Shown here: piece after piece, positions 1-6,583 of the stretch
Numbering within the stretch: the first letter of the stretch is position 1
Layout: each line of letters begins with the position of its first letter
Source of the DNA: Achromobacter veterisilvae
Lineage (GTDB): Bacteria; Pseudomonadota; Gammaproteobacteria; Burkholderiales; Burkholderiaceae_B
NCBI RefSeq assembly: GCF_900496975.1
Contig: NZ_UFQC01000044.1
Span: 1 to 48,621 of the forward strand
DNA length: 48,621 bases
Direction: 5' to 3'
Program-made: the position numbers and the translations under genes
Notes under the pieces: generated by a model
Database searches by the model: none
What the model saw: only the letters and a program-made list of their open reading frames with translations
Told to the model about the DNA's origin: nothing

Positions 1-1022
1 CGGGCGCGTTCATGAAGCCGCTGTTCTCGGCGGCCAAGCGCCTGGTGCGCGAAGGCGGCAAGTCGCGCATCGTGTTCACGGAAGGCGAGGACGAACGCGT
101 GCTGCGCGCCGTGCAGGTGGTGGTGGACGAAGGCCTGGCCCGTCCCATCCTGGTCGGCCGGCCCGCGGTCCTGTTGTCGCGCATCGAGAAGTTCGGCCTG
201 CGCCTGCGCCTGGGCGAGGACGTCGAGGTCACCAACCCCGAATACGACGAGCGCTTCCATCAGTACTGGACCACATACTGGGAACTGATGTGCCGCCGCG
301 GCATCACCAAGGAAATGGCGCGTGTGGAAATGCGCCGCCGCCTGACCCTGATCGGCGCGATGATGGTGCGCCTGGGCGATGCCGACGGCATGGTCTGCGG
401 CACGGTGGGCGCCTACCACGACCACCTGCGCTTCGTGGACGAGGTCATCGGCCGCCGTCCCGAGCACAACGTGTACGCGGCGATGAACATCCTGTTGCTC
501 AACGAGCGCACGGTGGTGCTGGTCGACACGCACGTCAACGACGAGCCCTCGGCCGAGCAGATTGCCGAGTTCACGGTGATGGCGGCTCAGGAAATGGCGC
601 GCATGAACCTGGCGCCCAAGGTGGCGCTGCTGTCGCGGTCGAACTTCGGTTCGGGCAGTTCGGCGTCGGGGGCGAAGATGCGCCGCGCGCTGGAGCTGGT
701 GCGAGAGATCGCGCCGGATCTGGAGATCGACGGCGAGATGCACGGCGACTGCGCGCTGGACGAGGCGCTGCGCACGCGCATCCTGCCGTCGTCGTCGCTC
801 AAGGGCGAAGCCAACCTGCTGGTGTGCCCGAACGTGGACTCCGGCAACATCGCCTACAACCTGCTGAAGACGGCCGCGGGCAGCAACGTGGCGGTGGGCC
901 CGTTCCTGCTGGGCGCGAACGCGCCGGTGCACATCCTGACCTCAAGCTCCACCGTGCGCCGCATCATCAACATGGCGGCGATGACGGTGCTGGACGCCAA
1001 CCGGGTCGACGCCCAGGCCTGA
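1..1022 (+). CDS. maeB: NADP-dependent malic enzyme, C-terminal phosphotransacetylase-like part (5' end outside window)
   Basis: The reading frame is open from the first base of the window, so the N-terminal malic enzyme domain lies upstream and only about 340 residues are visible. The visible part is a phosphotransacetylase-type domain: FTEGEDERVLRA near its start, LVDTHVNDEPSAEQ in the middle, SNFGSGSSASG and the conserved ending CPNVDSGNIAYNLLK. In MaeB-type enzymes this domain follows the catalytic part that decarboxylates malate to pyruvate with NADP; it usually has no acetyltransferase activity and serves allosteric control by acetyl-CoA. The internal Met at base 12 could be read as a start, but in-frame codons continue before it and the Gly-Ala-Phe-Met-Lys-Pro junction is typical of the fused protein. 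A stand-alone phosphate acetyltransferase is the less likely alternative. Confidence 0.85.
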   Translation, partial: GAFMKPLFSAAKRLVREGGKSRIVFTEGEDERVLRAVQVVVDEGLARPILVGRPAVLLSRIEKFGLRLRLGEDVEVTNPEYDERFHQYWTTYWELMCRRGITKEMARVEMRRRLTLIGAMMVRLGDADGMVCGTVGAYHDHLRFVDEVIGRRPEHNVYAAMNILLLNERTVVLVDTHVNDEPSAEQIAEFTVMAAQEMARMNLAPKVALLSRSNFGSGSSASGAKMRRALELVREIAPDLEIDGEMHGDCALDEALRTRILPSSSLKGEANLLVCPNVDSGNIAYNLLKTAAGSNVAVGPFLLGANAPVHILTSSSTVRRIINMAAMTVLDANRVDAQA

Positions 1023-1051
1023 GCCCGCGGCGGCGGGCCTGCCCGTTCGTC

Positions 1052-1098
1052 AAAAAAAATGCGCGCTGCTTCCCTCCTTGGAGGGGGCAGCGCGCATT
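1052..1098 (-). terminator. Rho-independent terminator of the small secreted protein gene
   Basis: Arms at 1058-1069 and 1087-1098 form a perfect 12-bp stem, extended by a pyrimidine/purine-rich inner part. On the minus strand the stem is followed by a run of T residues (the A run at 1052-1059 on the plus strand). It lies 20 bases past the stop codon of the minus-strand gene ending at 1118. It may also stop plus-strand reading from the malic enzyme gene, but no T run follows on that side. Confidence 0.85.
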
Positions 1099-1117
1099 GT
1101 CTTGCGCGTCGGGCCGC

Positions 1118-1498
1118 TCAGTTGCTGCTGGCCTTCCAGGTGCCGTCCGGCTGCTTGCAGAACCAGAACTGCCACTTTTCCGTGGTGGCGGCGCGGGAGA
1201 AATCGCCGACCAGGAAGCGGCAGGTCTGGTCGTTCTTGACCTTGCTCGTCTGGGTGGGCGTCAGTTGCACCGCGATCGGCGGGGCATTCTTGCGCTGGTG
1301 CGTGCTGGTCCACTGGGTGCGCTGGCCGTCGGCGGAGCTGTTCAGCGCCTGCGCCACCGCCTCGTGGAACGAGTCGCGGTCGGCCTTGGGTATCTGGGTG
1401 ATGATGGCATTGTTCAGCATCACCGGCGGCGCGGCGACCGCCGCGGCCGAGACGCCGCATGCCATGATCAAAGAGGCAAGAACGCGGGTAGTTTTCAA
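1118..1498 (-). CDS. Small secreted protein, 17-kDa surface-antigen-like C-terminal domain
   Basis: This 126-residue protein has a clear signal peptide (MKTTRVLASLIMACGVSAAA, cleavage expected near residue 23). The mature part has two Cys residues in CRFLVGDF and FWFCKQPDGTW. The pattern Thr-Trp, then a Pro-Thr-rich strand, CRxF and FCKQPDGTW near the end resembles the C-terminal domain of 17-kDa outer membrane antigen-type proteins (RT0821/Lpp0805-like). The domain call is tentative and the function unknown. I chose the TTG codon at 1498 because AGGGAG lies 6 bases before it and it places the signal peptide at the N terminus; the frame is open further upstream, but that extension is Arg-rich and unlike a protein. 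A strong terminator follows the gene. Confidence 0.7.
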   Translation of the reverse strand: MKTTRVLASLIMACGVSAAAVAAPPVMLNNAIITQIPKADRDSFHEAVAQALNSSADGQRTQWTSTHQRKNAPPIAVQLTPTQTSKVKNDQTCRFLVGDFSRAATTEKWQFWFCKQPDGTWKASSN

Positions 1499-1715
1499 GA
1501 TGGGCTCCCTGGTTTGTAGAGTCGTTGTGCGATGCCGGATCTTGCGCCGATAGTACCGCAGCGCGACACGCGGCGTCAGGCCGGGCGCGGGTTCACAGCC
1601 CGAGGAACGTGAACGGCCCGGCTGTGCCTTGAACTGACCGTCGGCGATGCCGAAGGGCAGCGATACATTGCGGATCACGCTGAGGGCGCTGGCGATCGCT
1701 TCGTTCGGCGGGCGC

Positions 1716-1743
1716 AAAAAAGGCCGCCAGACGGCTGGCGGCC
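1716..1743 (-). terminator. Rho-independent terminator of the first DUF4148 gene
   Basis: GGCCGCCAG at 1722-1730 pairs perfectly with CTGGCGGCC at 1735-1743 across a 4-base loop. On the minus strand the hairpin is followed by six T residues. It lies 37 bases past the stop codon of the DUF4148 gene. The remaining bases up to the next gene start at 1498 show no gene I can support. Confidence 0.85.
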
Positions 1744-1779
1744 AAGGTACAACAAGGGGAGGGGTAAATCTGCGCGGGC

Positions 1780-2136
1780 TTAGTTGGCGTGGTAGACGCC
1801 GGCGAACGGCATGTCATTGGGCTCGACGTCCGACACCAGGCCCGCGGCCTTGGCGGCGGCCAGTTCGGCGCGCACTTCGGCGCGGGTCTTGCCCGTGTGG
1901 GGAGTGCCGTACACGCCTTGGAAAGGCACGTTGTTCGGTTCGACGTCGCTCACTTGGCCGGCGGCCTTGGCGGCGGCCAGTTCGGCCTGCACCTGGGCGC
2001 GGGTCGGGCCTTCGTACGGCGCGCCGTAGACGCCCTGGAACGGGACGTTGTTGGGTTCGATGTTGGGCGAAGCGGCATAGGCGCCGGCGCTCAGCGCGGC
2101 CAGGGACATCATCAAAGCGGTAGCAAGGGTCTTCAT
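1780..2136 (-). CDS. DUF4148 domain secreted protein with tandem internal repeats
   Basis: The 118-residue protein has a signal peptide (cleavage near residue 21, after AGAYA). The mature part consists of repeats: EPNNVPFQGVYGxP, then TRAQVQAELAAAKAAGQVSD, then the same pair again, then a final EPNDMPFAGVYH. The T-R-A-x-V-x-x-E-L-x-x-A-K-A-A-G segment is the mark of DUF4148, a family common in Burkholderiales with no known biochemical role. GGAGA stands about 8 bases before the ATG. The gene is monocistronic, with a terminator behind it and an upstream region holding two palindromes that may be operators. A second, divergent DUF4148 protein lies at 11.7-12.1 kb. Confidence 0.85.
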   Translation of the reverse strand: MKTLATALMMSLAALSAGAYAASPNIEPNNVPFQGVYGAPYEGPTRAQVQAELAAAKAAGQVSDVEPNNVPFQGVYGTPHTGKTRAEVRAELAAAKAAGLVSDVEPNDMPFAGVYHAN

Positions 2137-2267
2137 GGTAATTCTCCGATTTCAAGAGCTTGGGAGCGAATCCGGCGGCCTATCCGTCGTGCTTCGTTGC
2201 TGTTTCCCGATGGCTCAATAGTGCGCTGAATCGAAGTAGGGATAAACCCGTATATCGGTAAAAGATA

Positions 2268-2322
2268 TTTCCATGAATGGAAAGATTGTCTTCTTATTCG
2301 GATATAGTTTCCATTAATGGAA
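2268..2322. promoter_or_regulatory. Pair of TTCCAT-N2-ATGGAA palindromes 40 bp apart, candidate operators
   Basis: TTTCCAT-GA-ATGGAAA occupies 2268-2283 and TTTCCAT-TA-ATGGAA occupies 2308-2322. Their centres are exactly 40 bp apart, close to four helical turns, so dimers on both sites would face the same side of the DNA. They lie 130-190 bp upstream of the DUF4148 start codon, in the AT-richest part of the 281-bp gap before slyX. The heptads resemble the inverted TTTCCTA-like half-sites of the Bordetella regulator BvgA, but the match is not exact and the regulator is unknown. Confidence 0.5.
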
Positions 2323-2417
2323 CCGATCGAAAAGGCGGCGCCCACGGGATTCCGCCTGGAAACGGTTTCGTTCCAGGCGATCGGCAACAGGGCGGGGACG
2401 CGGCGCCGGGCGGCGCC

Positions 2418-2642
2418 TCAGTAGTGCGGAGGCAGTTCGTCGCGCAGGCTGCGGAAGGGCGTGGCGCCTTCGGGCGCCTGCTGGCGCAGGTCGGCCACTT
2501 CGCGCAATAGCCGGTCTATCTGCTGTTGCTGGCGGACGATGATCTGGTTGAGCTGTTCCAGCAGGTCGTCGGCGAAGCTGGCCTTGACCTCCAGCTCCAG
2601 CAGGCGGCGTTCGATGTCTTGCGAGTTATCCATGGGGGTCAT
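2418..2642 (-). CDS. slyX: SlyX family protein
   Basis: This 74-residue protein has the SlyX pattern: an N-terminal heptad-rich coiled coil (ERRLLELEVKASFADDLLEQ, then LNQIIVRQQQQIDRLLREV) and a short Pro-rich tail ending LPPHY, the usual C terminus of the family. SlyX is a small cytoplasmic protein of unknown function found near slyD in enterobacteria; slyD is not visible here. Two in-frame ATGs (2642 and 2633) are possible; neither has a strong ribosome binding site, and I chose the first. The gene is divergent from the TonB-dependent receptor, with only 27 bases between the two starts. Confidence 0.88.
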   Translation of the reverse strand: MTPMDNSQDIERRLLELEVKASFADDLLEQLNQIIVRQQQQIDRLLREVADLRQQAPEGATPFRSLRDELPPHY

Positions 2643-2669
2643 TAGAACCGATTCCCGGAGGAGACCGGT

Positions 2670-4793
2670 TTGGCTGAGCAAGCGTGGTGGCGTTCGGGCG
2701 CCGGCCGCTGGGCGTTGCGGGGGGCGCTGGCGTCGGCGCCGGCGGCCGCCTGGGCGCAGCCGGCCGCGACCGAGCTGCCCTCGATCGTCGTGACGGGAAC
2801 GCGCGTGGGCGCGTCCGTGATGGAGACTCCCGCGTCGGTGGACGTGGTGGAGGGCGCGGCGATGCGCCGCGGCCAGCCGGGGATCAATCTGTCCGAAGGG
2901 CTGGCCGGCGTGCCGGGGCTGCAAATCCAGAACCGGCAGAACTATGCGCAGGATCTACAGATATCCAGCCGCGGCTTCGGGGCGCGCTCCACGTTCGGCG
3001 TGCGCGGCGTGCGCCTGTACGTGGACGGCATACCGGCCACCATGCCGGACGGGCAGGGGCAGACTTCGAACATCGACATCGGTTCCATCGGGCAGGTCGA
3101 GGTGCTGCGCGGGCCGTTCTCCGCGCTCTATGGCAATTCTTCGGGCGGCGTGATCCTGGTGTCCACCGAGGACGGCGTCCAGCCGCCGTCGCTGTCCGCC
3201 AGCGGCTGGGGCGGCAGCGACCGCACCTGGCGCTACGGCCTGCGCGCCAACGGCGCCACCGGCACGGGCCCCGGCGCCCTGGACTACGTGCTGGACCTGA
3301 CGCGTTTCACCACCGACGGCTATCGCGACCACAGCGCCGCCCGCAAGAACCTGGGCAACGCCAGGCTGGGCCTGCGGCTGGACGACGCCAGCCGGCTGAC
3401 CCTGGTGGCCAACAGCGTGGACCTGAAGGCGCAGGATCCCCTGGGCCTGACCTACCGGCAATTCCAGGACGACCCGCGCGCCGCGCCGCTGGCCGAGCAG
3501 TACGACACGCGCAAGACGGTGAGGCAGACGCAGGGAGGAGCCGTCTACGAGCGCCAGGTGGACGGCCGCAACGCCCTGCGCCTGATGGTCTATTACGGCC
3601 AGCGCGACACCACGCAGTACCAGTCGATTCCGCCGGCCGCGCAGATGGCGCCGTCCCAGGCGGGCGGGGTCATCGACCTGAAGCGCCAGTACGGCGGCGC
3701 GGACGTGCGATGGACCTCGGAAGTATCGGCCGGGGGCCGGCCGCTGACCCTGGTGGGCGGCTTTTCCTACGACTCCATGCGCGAAGACCGCAAGGGCTAC
3801 CAGAACTTCACCGGCTCGGGGGCCGGCCGCCAACTGGGCGTGCGGGGCACGCTCAGGCGCGACGAAACCAATACCGTCTACAACGCCGATCCCTACGTGC
3901 AGGCGTCCTGGAAAGTCTCGGAGCGGTGGACGCTGGACGCCGGCCTGCGCTACAGCACGGTGAGCTTCGACTCCGACGACCACTACGCCGTGCCCGGCAA
4001 CGCCGACGACAGCGGCGCGGCGCGCTACCGCAAGGCCTTGCCGGTGGCGGCGGTCCGCTACGCCCCGGACCCCGGCCTGAGCCTCTATGCCTCGTACGGC
4101 CGCGGCTTCGAGACGCCGACGCTCAACGAACTCTCGTACCGGCCGGGCGGCGAGCCCGGCTTGAACTTCGGGCTGGCGCCCGCGCTCAGCACCAATCTGG
4201 AGGCGGGCGTGAAGGCGGGCCTGGCGGGCGGCCTCCTGACGGCGGCGTTGTTCCACGCGGGCACCGACGACGAGATCGTGGCGGCGGGCAGTTCGGGCGG
4301 AAGGACCAGCTACCGGAACGCCGGGCGCACGCGGCGCGACGGCGTGGAACTGGGCTGGGCCGGCGAGTTCGCGCGGCACGGCCGCGCGCAGTTCGCCTAT
4401 ACCTGGCTGAACGCGCGCTATGCCGACGACGGGCCGGGTGATATCCGCGCCGGCAACCGCATCCCCGGCATCGCCCGCGAGGCGGCGTACGCGTCGCTGG
4501 CCTGGGCGCCGCCCGAAGGATGGCAGGCGTCGGTGGAGGGGCGGCTGCTGAGCAAGATCTATGTGGACGACGCCAACGACGGCGACGCGCCCGGCTACTT
4601 CGTGGCGGCGCTGAGCGCGGGCTACGTGAAAAAGCTGGGCGCCTGGGAGTTGAACGCCTATGCCCGCGTGGACAATCTGTTCGACCGCCGCTATGCGGGT
4701 TCGGTGATCGTCAACGAGGCCAACGGCCGCTACTACGAACCGGCCCCGGGGCGCAGCCTGGGCGCGGGCGTCGGGGCGACCTACCGCTACTGA
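2670..4793 (+). CDS. TonB-dependent outer membrane receptor, PqqU/YncD-like
   Basis: The 707-residue protein has a signal peptide ending AAAWAQ near residue 30, a TonB-box-like ELPSIVVTG segment (35-43), a plug domain and a 22-strand barrel ending in Tyr, as expected for BAM insertion. The plug carries RGFGARSTFGVRGVRLYVDG (101-120) followed by IPATMPDGQGQTSNID, very close to E. coli YncD, recently described as the PQQ receptor PqqU. The substrate here is inferred only from that resemblance. The start is a TTG at 2670 preceded by GGAGGAG at the right distance; no in-frame ATG would preserve the signal peptide. The 3' end overlaps the convergent NifQ-like gene by 7 bases. No Fur-like box precedes it. 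Confidence 0.85.
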   Translation: MAEQAWWRSGAGRWALRGALASAPAAAWAQPAATELPSIVVTGTRVGASVMETPASVDVVEGAAMRRGQPGINLSEGLAGVPGLQIQNRQNYAQDLQISSRGFGARSTFGVRGVRLYVDGIPATMPDGQGQTSNIDIGSIGQVEVLRGPFSALYGNSSGGVILVSTEDGVQPPSLSASGWGGSDRTWRYGLRANGATGTGPGALDYVLDLTRFTTDGYRDHSAARKNLGNARLGLRLDDASRLTLVANSVDLKAQDPLGLTYRQFQDDPRAAPLAEQYDTRKTVRQTQGGAVYERQVDGRNALRLMVYYGQRDTTQYQSIPPAAQMAPSQAGGVIDLKRQYGGADVRWTSEVSAGGRPLTLVGGFSYDSMREDRKGYQNFTGSGAGRQLGVRGTLRRDETNTVYNADPYVQASWKVSERWTLDAGLRYSTVSFDSDDHYAVPGNADDSGAARYRKALPVAAVRYAPDPGLSLYASYGRGFETPTLNELSYRPGGEPGLNFGLAPALSTNLEAGVKAGLAGGLLTAALFHAGTDDEIVAAGSSGGRTSYRNAGRTRRDGVELGWAGEFARHGRAQFAYTWLNARYADDGPGDIRAGNRIPGIAREAAYASLAWAPPEGWQASVEGRLLSKIYVDDANDGDAPGYFVAALSAGYVKKLGAWELNAYARVDNLFDRRYAGSVIVNEANGRYYEPAPGRSLGAGVGATYRY

Positions 4794-5434
4794 CGCGGGG
4801 GTTCGGCCGGCGCCGGCCGATAGCAGACGCCGTAGTCCTCGCAGGCCGGACAGCCCGGCGCCTCCGAGGGCGGCTGGCCGGCATGTTCGCGGGCGGAGTA
4901 GGCCAGGAACTGCTTCCACCGCAGGTTGCGCACGTTGCGCGCCACCAGGCCGGGATAGTGGCGCGTCAGCAAGGCGGTCACGTCTTCGCGGCCCGACAGG
5001 CCCACGTCGCGCCATAAGTGGTCGGGCCGCAGACAGGCCCGCGCCAGCACGCCGGTGACCCAGGCCGTGGTGTCCAGGTCCGGCGAACTCCAGGCGTCCA
5101 GCAGCGCGCGCAGCAGCCGCGTGAATTCCGCGTGCGCGCCGTCCAGGCCGGGCTCGGCGTAGGCGGCGCCCTGTTCGCGCAGCGCGGCCAGAGAGGCGTC
5201 ATGGGCGGCCGGCGCGCCGGGGAACAGCCGCGCCAGCAGGGCGTCCAGTTCCCGGGGCGTCAGGCCGCTGCGGCCCAGGTCCCCATGCGCCAGGCTCTTG
5301 CCCAGCACCGTGGCGAAGAAACCCGCGTCGGGATGGCCCGGCGGCGCGTAGCGCAGCAGCGCGCGGGCAAGTTGCCGGGCGGTGCCGGAGCCATCGGACG
5401 GGGCGTCGGGGCGGGCGGTGGGAAGGGCGTGCAT
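4787..5434 (-). CDS. NifQ-like protein
   Basis: The 215-residue protein has a C-terminal block typical of NifQ: the basic-aromatic LRWKQFLAY (171-179), then GCPACEDYGVC, giving Cys195-x2-Cys198-x5-Cys204. Classical NifQ has C-x4-C-x2-C-x5-C; the first Cys is replaced by Ser190 at exactly the right spacing. In diazotrophs NifQ is an Fe-S protein that supplies molybdenum for FeMo-cofactor synthesis. There is no nif gene in the window, so nitrogen fixation should not be inferred. A ModE-like operator lies about 36 bp upstream of the start, which supports a molybdenum-linked role. The ATG at 5434 has only a weak ribosome binding site. The gene converges with the TonB-dependent receptor. Confidence 0.75.
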   Translation of the reverse strand: MHALPTARPDAPSDGSGTARQLARALLRYAPPGHPDAGFFATVLGKSLAHGDLGRSGLTPRELDALLARLFPGAPAAHDASLAALREQGAAYAEPGLDGAHAEFTRLLRALLDAWSSPDLDTTAWVTGVLARACLRPDHLWRDVGLSGREDVTALLTRHYPGLVARNVRNLRWKQFLAYSAREHAGQPPSEAPGCPACEDYGVCYRPAPAEPPRQ

Positions 5435-5469
5435 GGCGGGCTCGCGGCGGGGCGGTTCGGCATTACGGG

Positions 5470-5497
5470 ATCGTTATGTAATTGAATATATAACGAA
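5470..5497. promoter_or_regulatory. ModE-like operator (Mo-box) upstream of the NifQ-like gene
   Basis: ATCGTTATGTA (5470-5480) and TATATAACGAA (5487-5497) form an inverted repeat with 9 of 11 positions matching and a 6-base spacer. This is close to the molybdate-responsive ModE consensus as I remember it, CGnTATATA-N6-TATATnnCG. The site is a sharp AT-rich island in GC-rich DNA, 36-63 bases upstream of the NifQ-like start codon, where a repressor would block transcription. No modE gene is in the window, so the assignment rests on the motif and its context. Confidence 0.6.
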
Positions 5498-5561
5498 ATA
5501 TCCAGCGCCGCCTTGGCCTCGCGCAAACCCGGCCGCAGGACCGCCTTTGGGCGCCTCGCCC

Positions 5562-5588
5562 AAAAAAACAGGCGCCCGAAGGCGCCTG
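5562..5588 (-). terminator. Rho-independent terminator of the cyo operon
   Basis: CAGGCGCC (5569-5576) pairs perfectly with GGCGCCTG (5581-5588) across a loop that reads TTCG on the minus strand, followed by seven T residues on that strand. It lies 28 bases past the cyoD stop codon. Confidence 0.92.
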
Positions 5589-5615
5589 CGTTTGTGCTTC
5601 AACGGCTGGCCGCCA

Positions 5616-5966
5616 TTACATGGCGTGGCCCATGTTGACGTTCATGTTGTACAGCACCCATGCCGAACCGCCGACGATGATGGCGATGATCAGCACGGTG
5701 AAGACGAACGTGGCCAGGTTGTCGCGGGCCGACTTCGATGCGCCCATGTGCAGGAAGTACACCAGTTGCACCAGCAACTGGAGCACGCACAGCGCCACCA
5801 CGCCGACGATCGTGGCGGTGTGGGATAGCGCGCCGTTCATCACCAGGCCGAAGGAGCCGAAGGTGAGAAGCAGCGAGAGCACGAAACCGATGATGTAGGA
5901 CTTCAGGCTGCCGTGGTCGGCGGCGTGGTCGTCGTGGCCGTGTGCGGCCGCAGCGGAGTGCGACAT
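5616..5966 (-). CDS. cyoD: Cytochrome o ubiquinol oxidase subunit IV
   Basis: The 116-residue protein has a His/Asp-rich N terminus (AHGHDDHAADHG) and three predicted membrane helices, starting about residues 19, 46 and 80, with the family motif LQLLVQLVYFLHM around the second helix. CyoD is a small accessory subunit that assists assembly of the CuB centre in subunit I of the bo3 quinol oxidase. The ATG at 5966 overlaps the cyoC stop codon by one base (TGATG), indicating translational coupling. It is the last gene of the operon and is followed by a strong terminator; no cyoE (heme O synthase) follows, so that enzyme must be encoded elsewhere. Confidence 0.93.
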   Translation of the reverse strand: MSHSAAAAHGHDDHAADHGSLKSYIIGFVLSLLLTFGSFGLVMNGALSHTATIVGVVALCVLQLLVQLVYFLHMGASKSARDNLATFVFTVLIIAIIVGGSAWVLYNMNVNMGHAM

Positions 5967-6580
5967 CAGATGGCTCCCAAGAGATAGACGAAGGTGAAGA
6001 CGCAGATCCAGACGATGTCCAGGAAGTGCCAGAACAGGCTCAGGCACGCCAGGCGGCGCTTGTTGATCGAGTCCAGGCCATGGCGGCGGATCATGTCCAG
6101 CAGGACGACGATCCAGATCAGGCCGAAGGAGACGTGCAGGCCGTGCGTGCCGATCAGCGTGAAGAACGCCGACAGGTACGCGCTGCGGCCGGGGCCGGCG
6201 CCTTCGACGATCAGGTGATGGAATTCATAGACTTCCATCGCGATGAAGCCCGCGCCGAACAGGAACGTCACCATCAACCAGCCCATCGCGCGGGACTTGT
6301 TGTTGGCGTGCACGTTCAGGTTGGCCATGCCGAAGGTGAAGCTGGAGAACAGCAGCAACAGCGTTTCGACCAGCACGAACTTCAGGTCGAACAGTTCCTT
6401 GCCCGTGGGGCCGCCCGCGGTGGCGTTGGACAACACCGCGAACGTGGCGAACAGGACCGAGAAGATCAGCAAGTCGCTCATCAGATAGACCCAGAAACCG
6501 AAAACGGTCTTGGATCCATCGTCGTGATGCGCGTGATCGTCGTGACCCGCGTGGGGGTGGGTGGCTACGGCTTGAATCAT
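5966..6580 (-). CDS. cyoC: Cytochrome o ubiquinol oxidase subunit III
   Basis: The 204-residue protein has five predicted membrane helices. It carries the CyoC signatures FGFWVYLMSDLLIFSVLFAT, EVYEFHHLI, GTHGLHVSFGLIW and the ending WHFLDIVWICVFTFVYLLG of the heme-copper oxidase subunit III family. Its N terminus is His/Asp-rich like that of CyoD. The gene starts 3 bases after the cyoB stop codon and overlaps cyoD by one base. Subunit III stabilises the oxidase complex in the inner membrane and contains no redox centre. Confidence 0.95.
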   Translation of the reverse strand: MIQAVATHPHAGHDDHAHHDDGSKTVFGFWVYLMSDLLIFSVLFATFAVLSNATAGGPTGKELFDLKFVLVETLLLLFSSFTFGMANLNVHANNKSRAMGWLMVTFLFGAGFIAMEVYEFHHLIVEGAGPGRSAYLSAFFTLIGTHGLHVSFGLIWIVVLLDMIRRHGLDSINKRRLACLSLFWHFLDIVWICVFTFVYLLGAI

Positions 6581-6583
6581 GGC

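Noticed and set aside
1499..1717. N-terminal extension of the small secreted protein
   Set aside because: The frame is open, but the signal peptide begins at the TTG at 1498 and a ribosome binding site precedes it; the extension has no recognisable domain.
2955..5015. Long minus-strand open frame opposite the TonB-dependent receptor
   Set aside because: Low-complexity Arg/Ala/Val composition, no motif, and it overlaps two real genes; it is a high-GC shadow frame.
4787..5434. Evidence for nitrogen fixation from the NifQ-like gene
   Set aside because: No other nif gene is in the window and a key Cys is replaced; NifQ-like proteins occur in non-diazotrophs.
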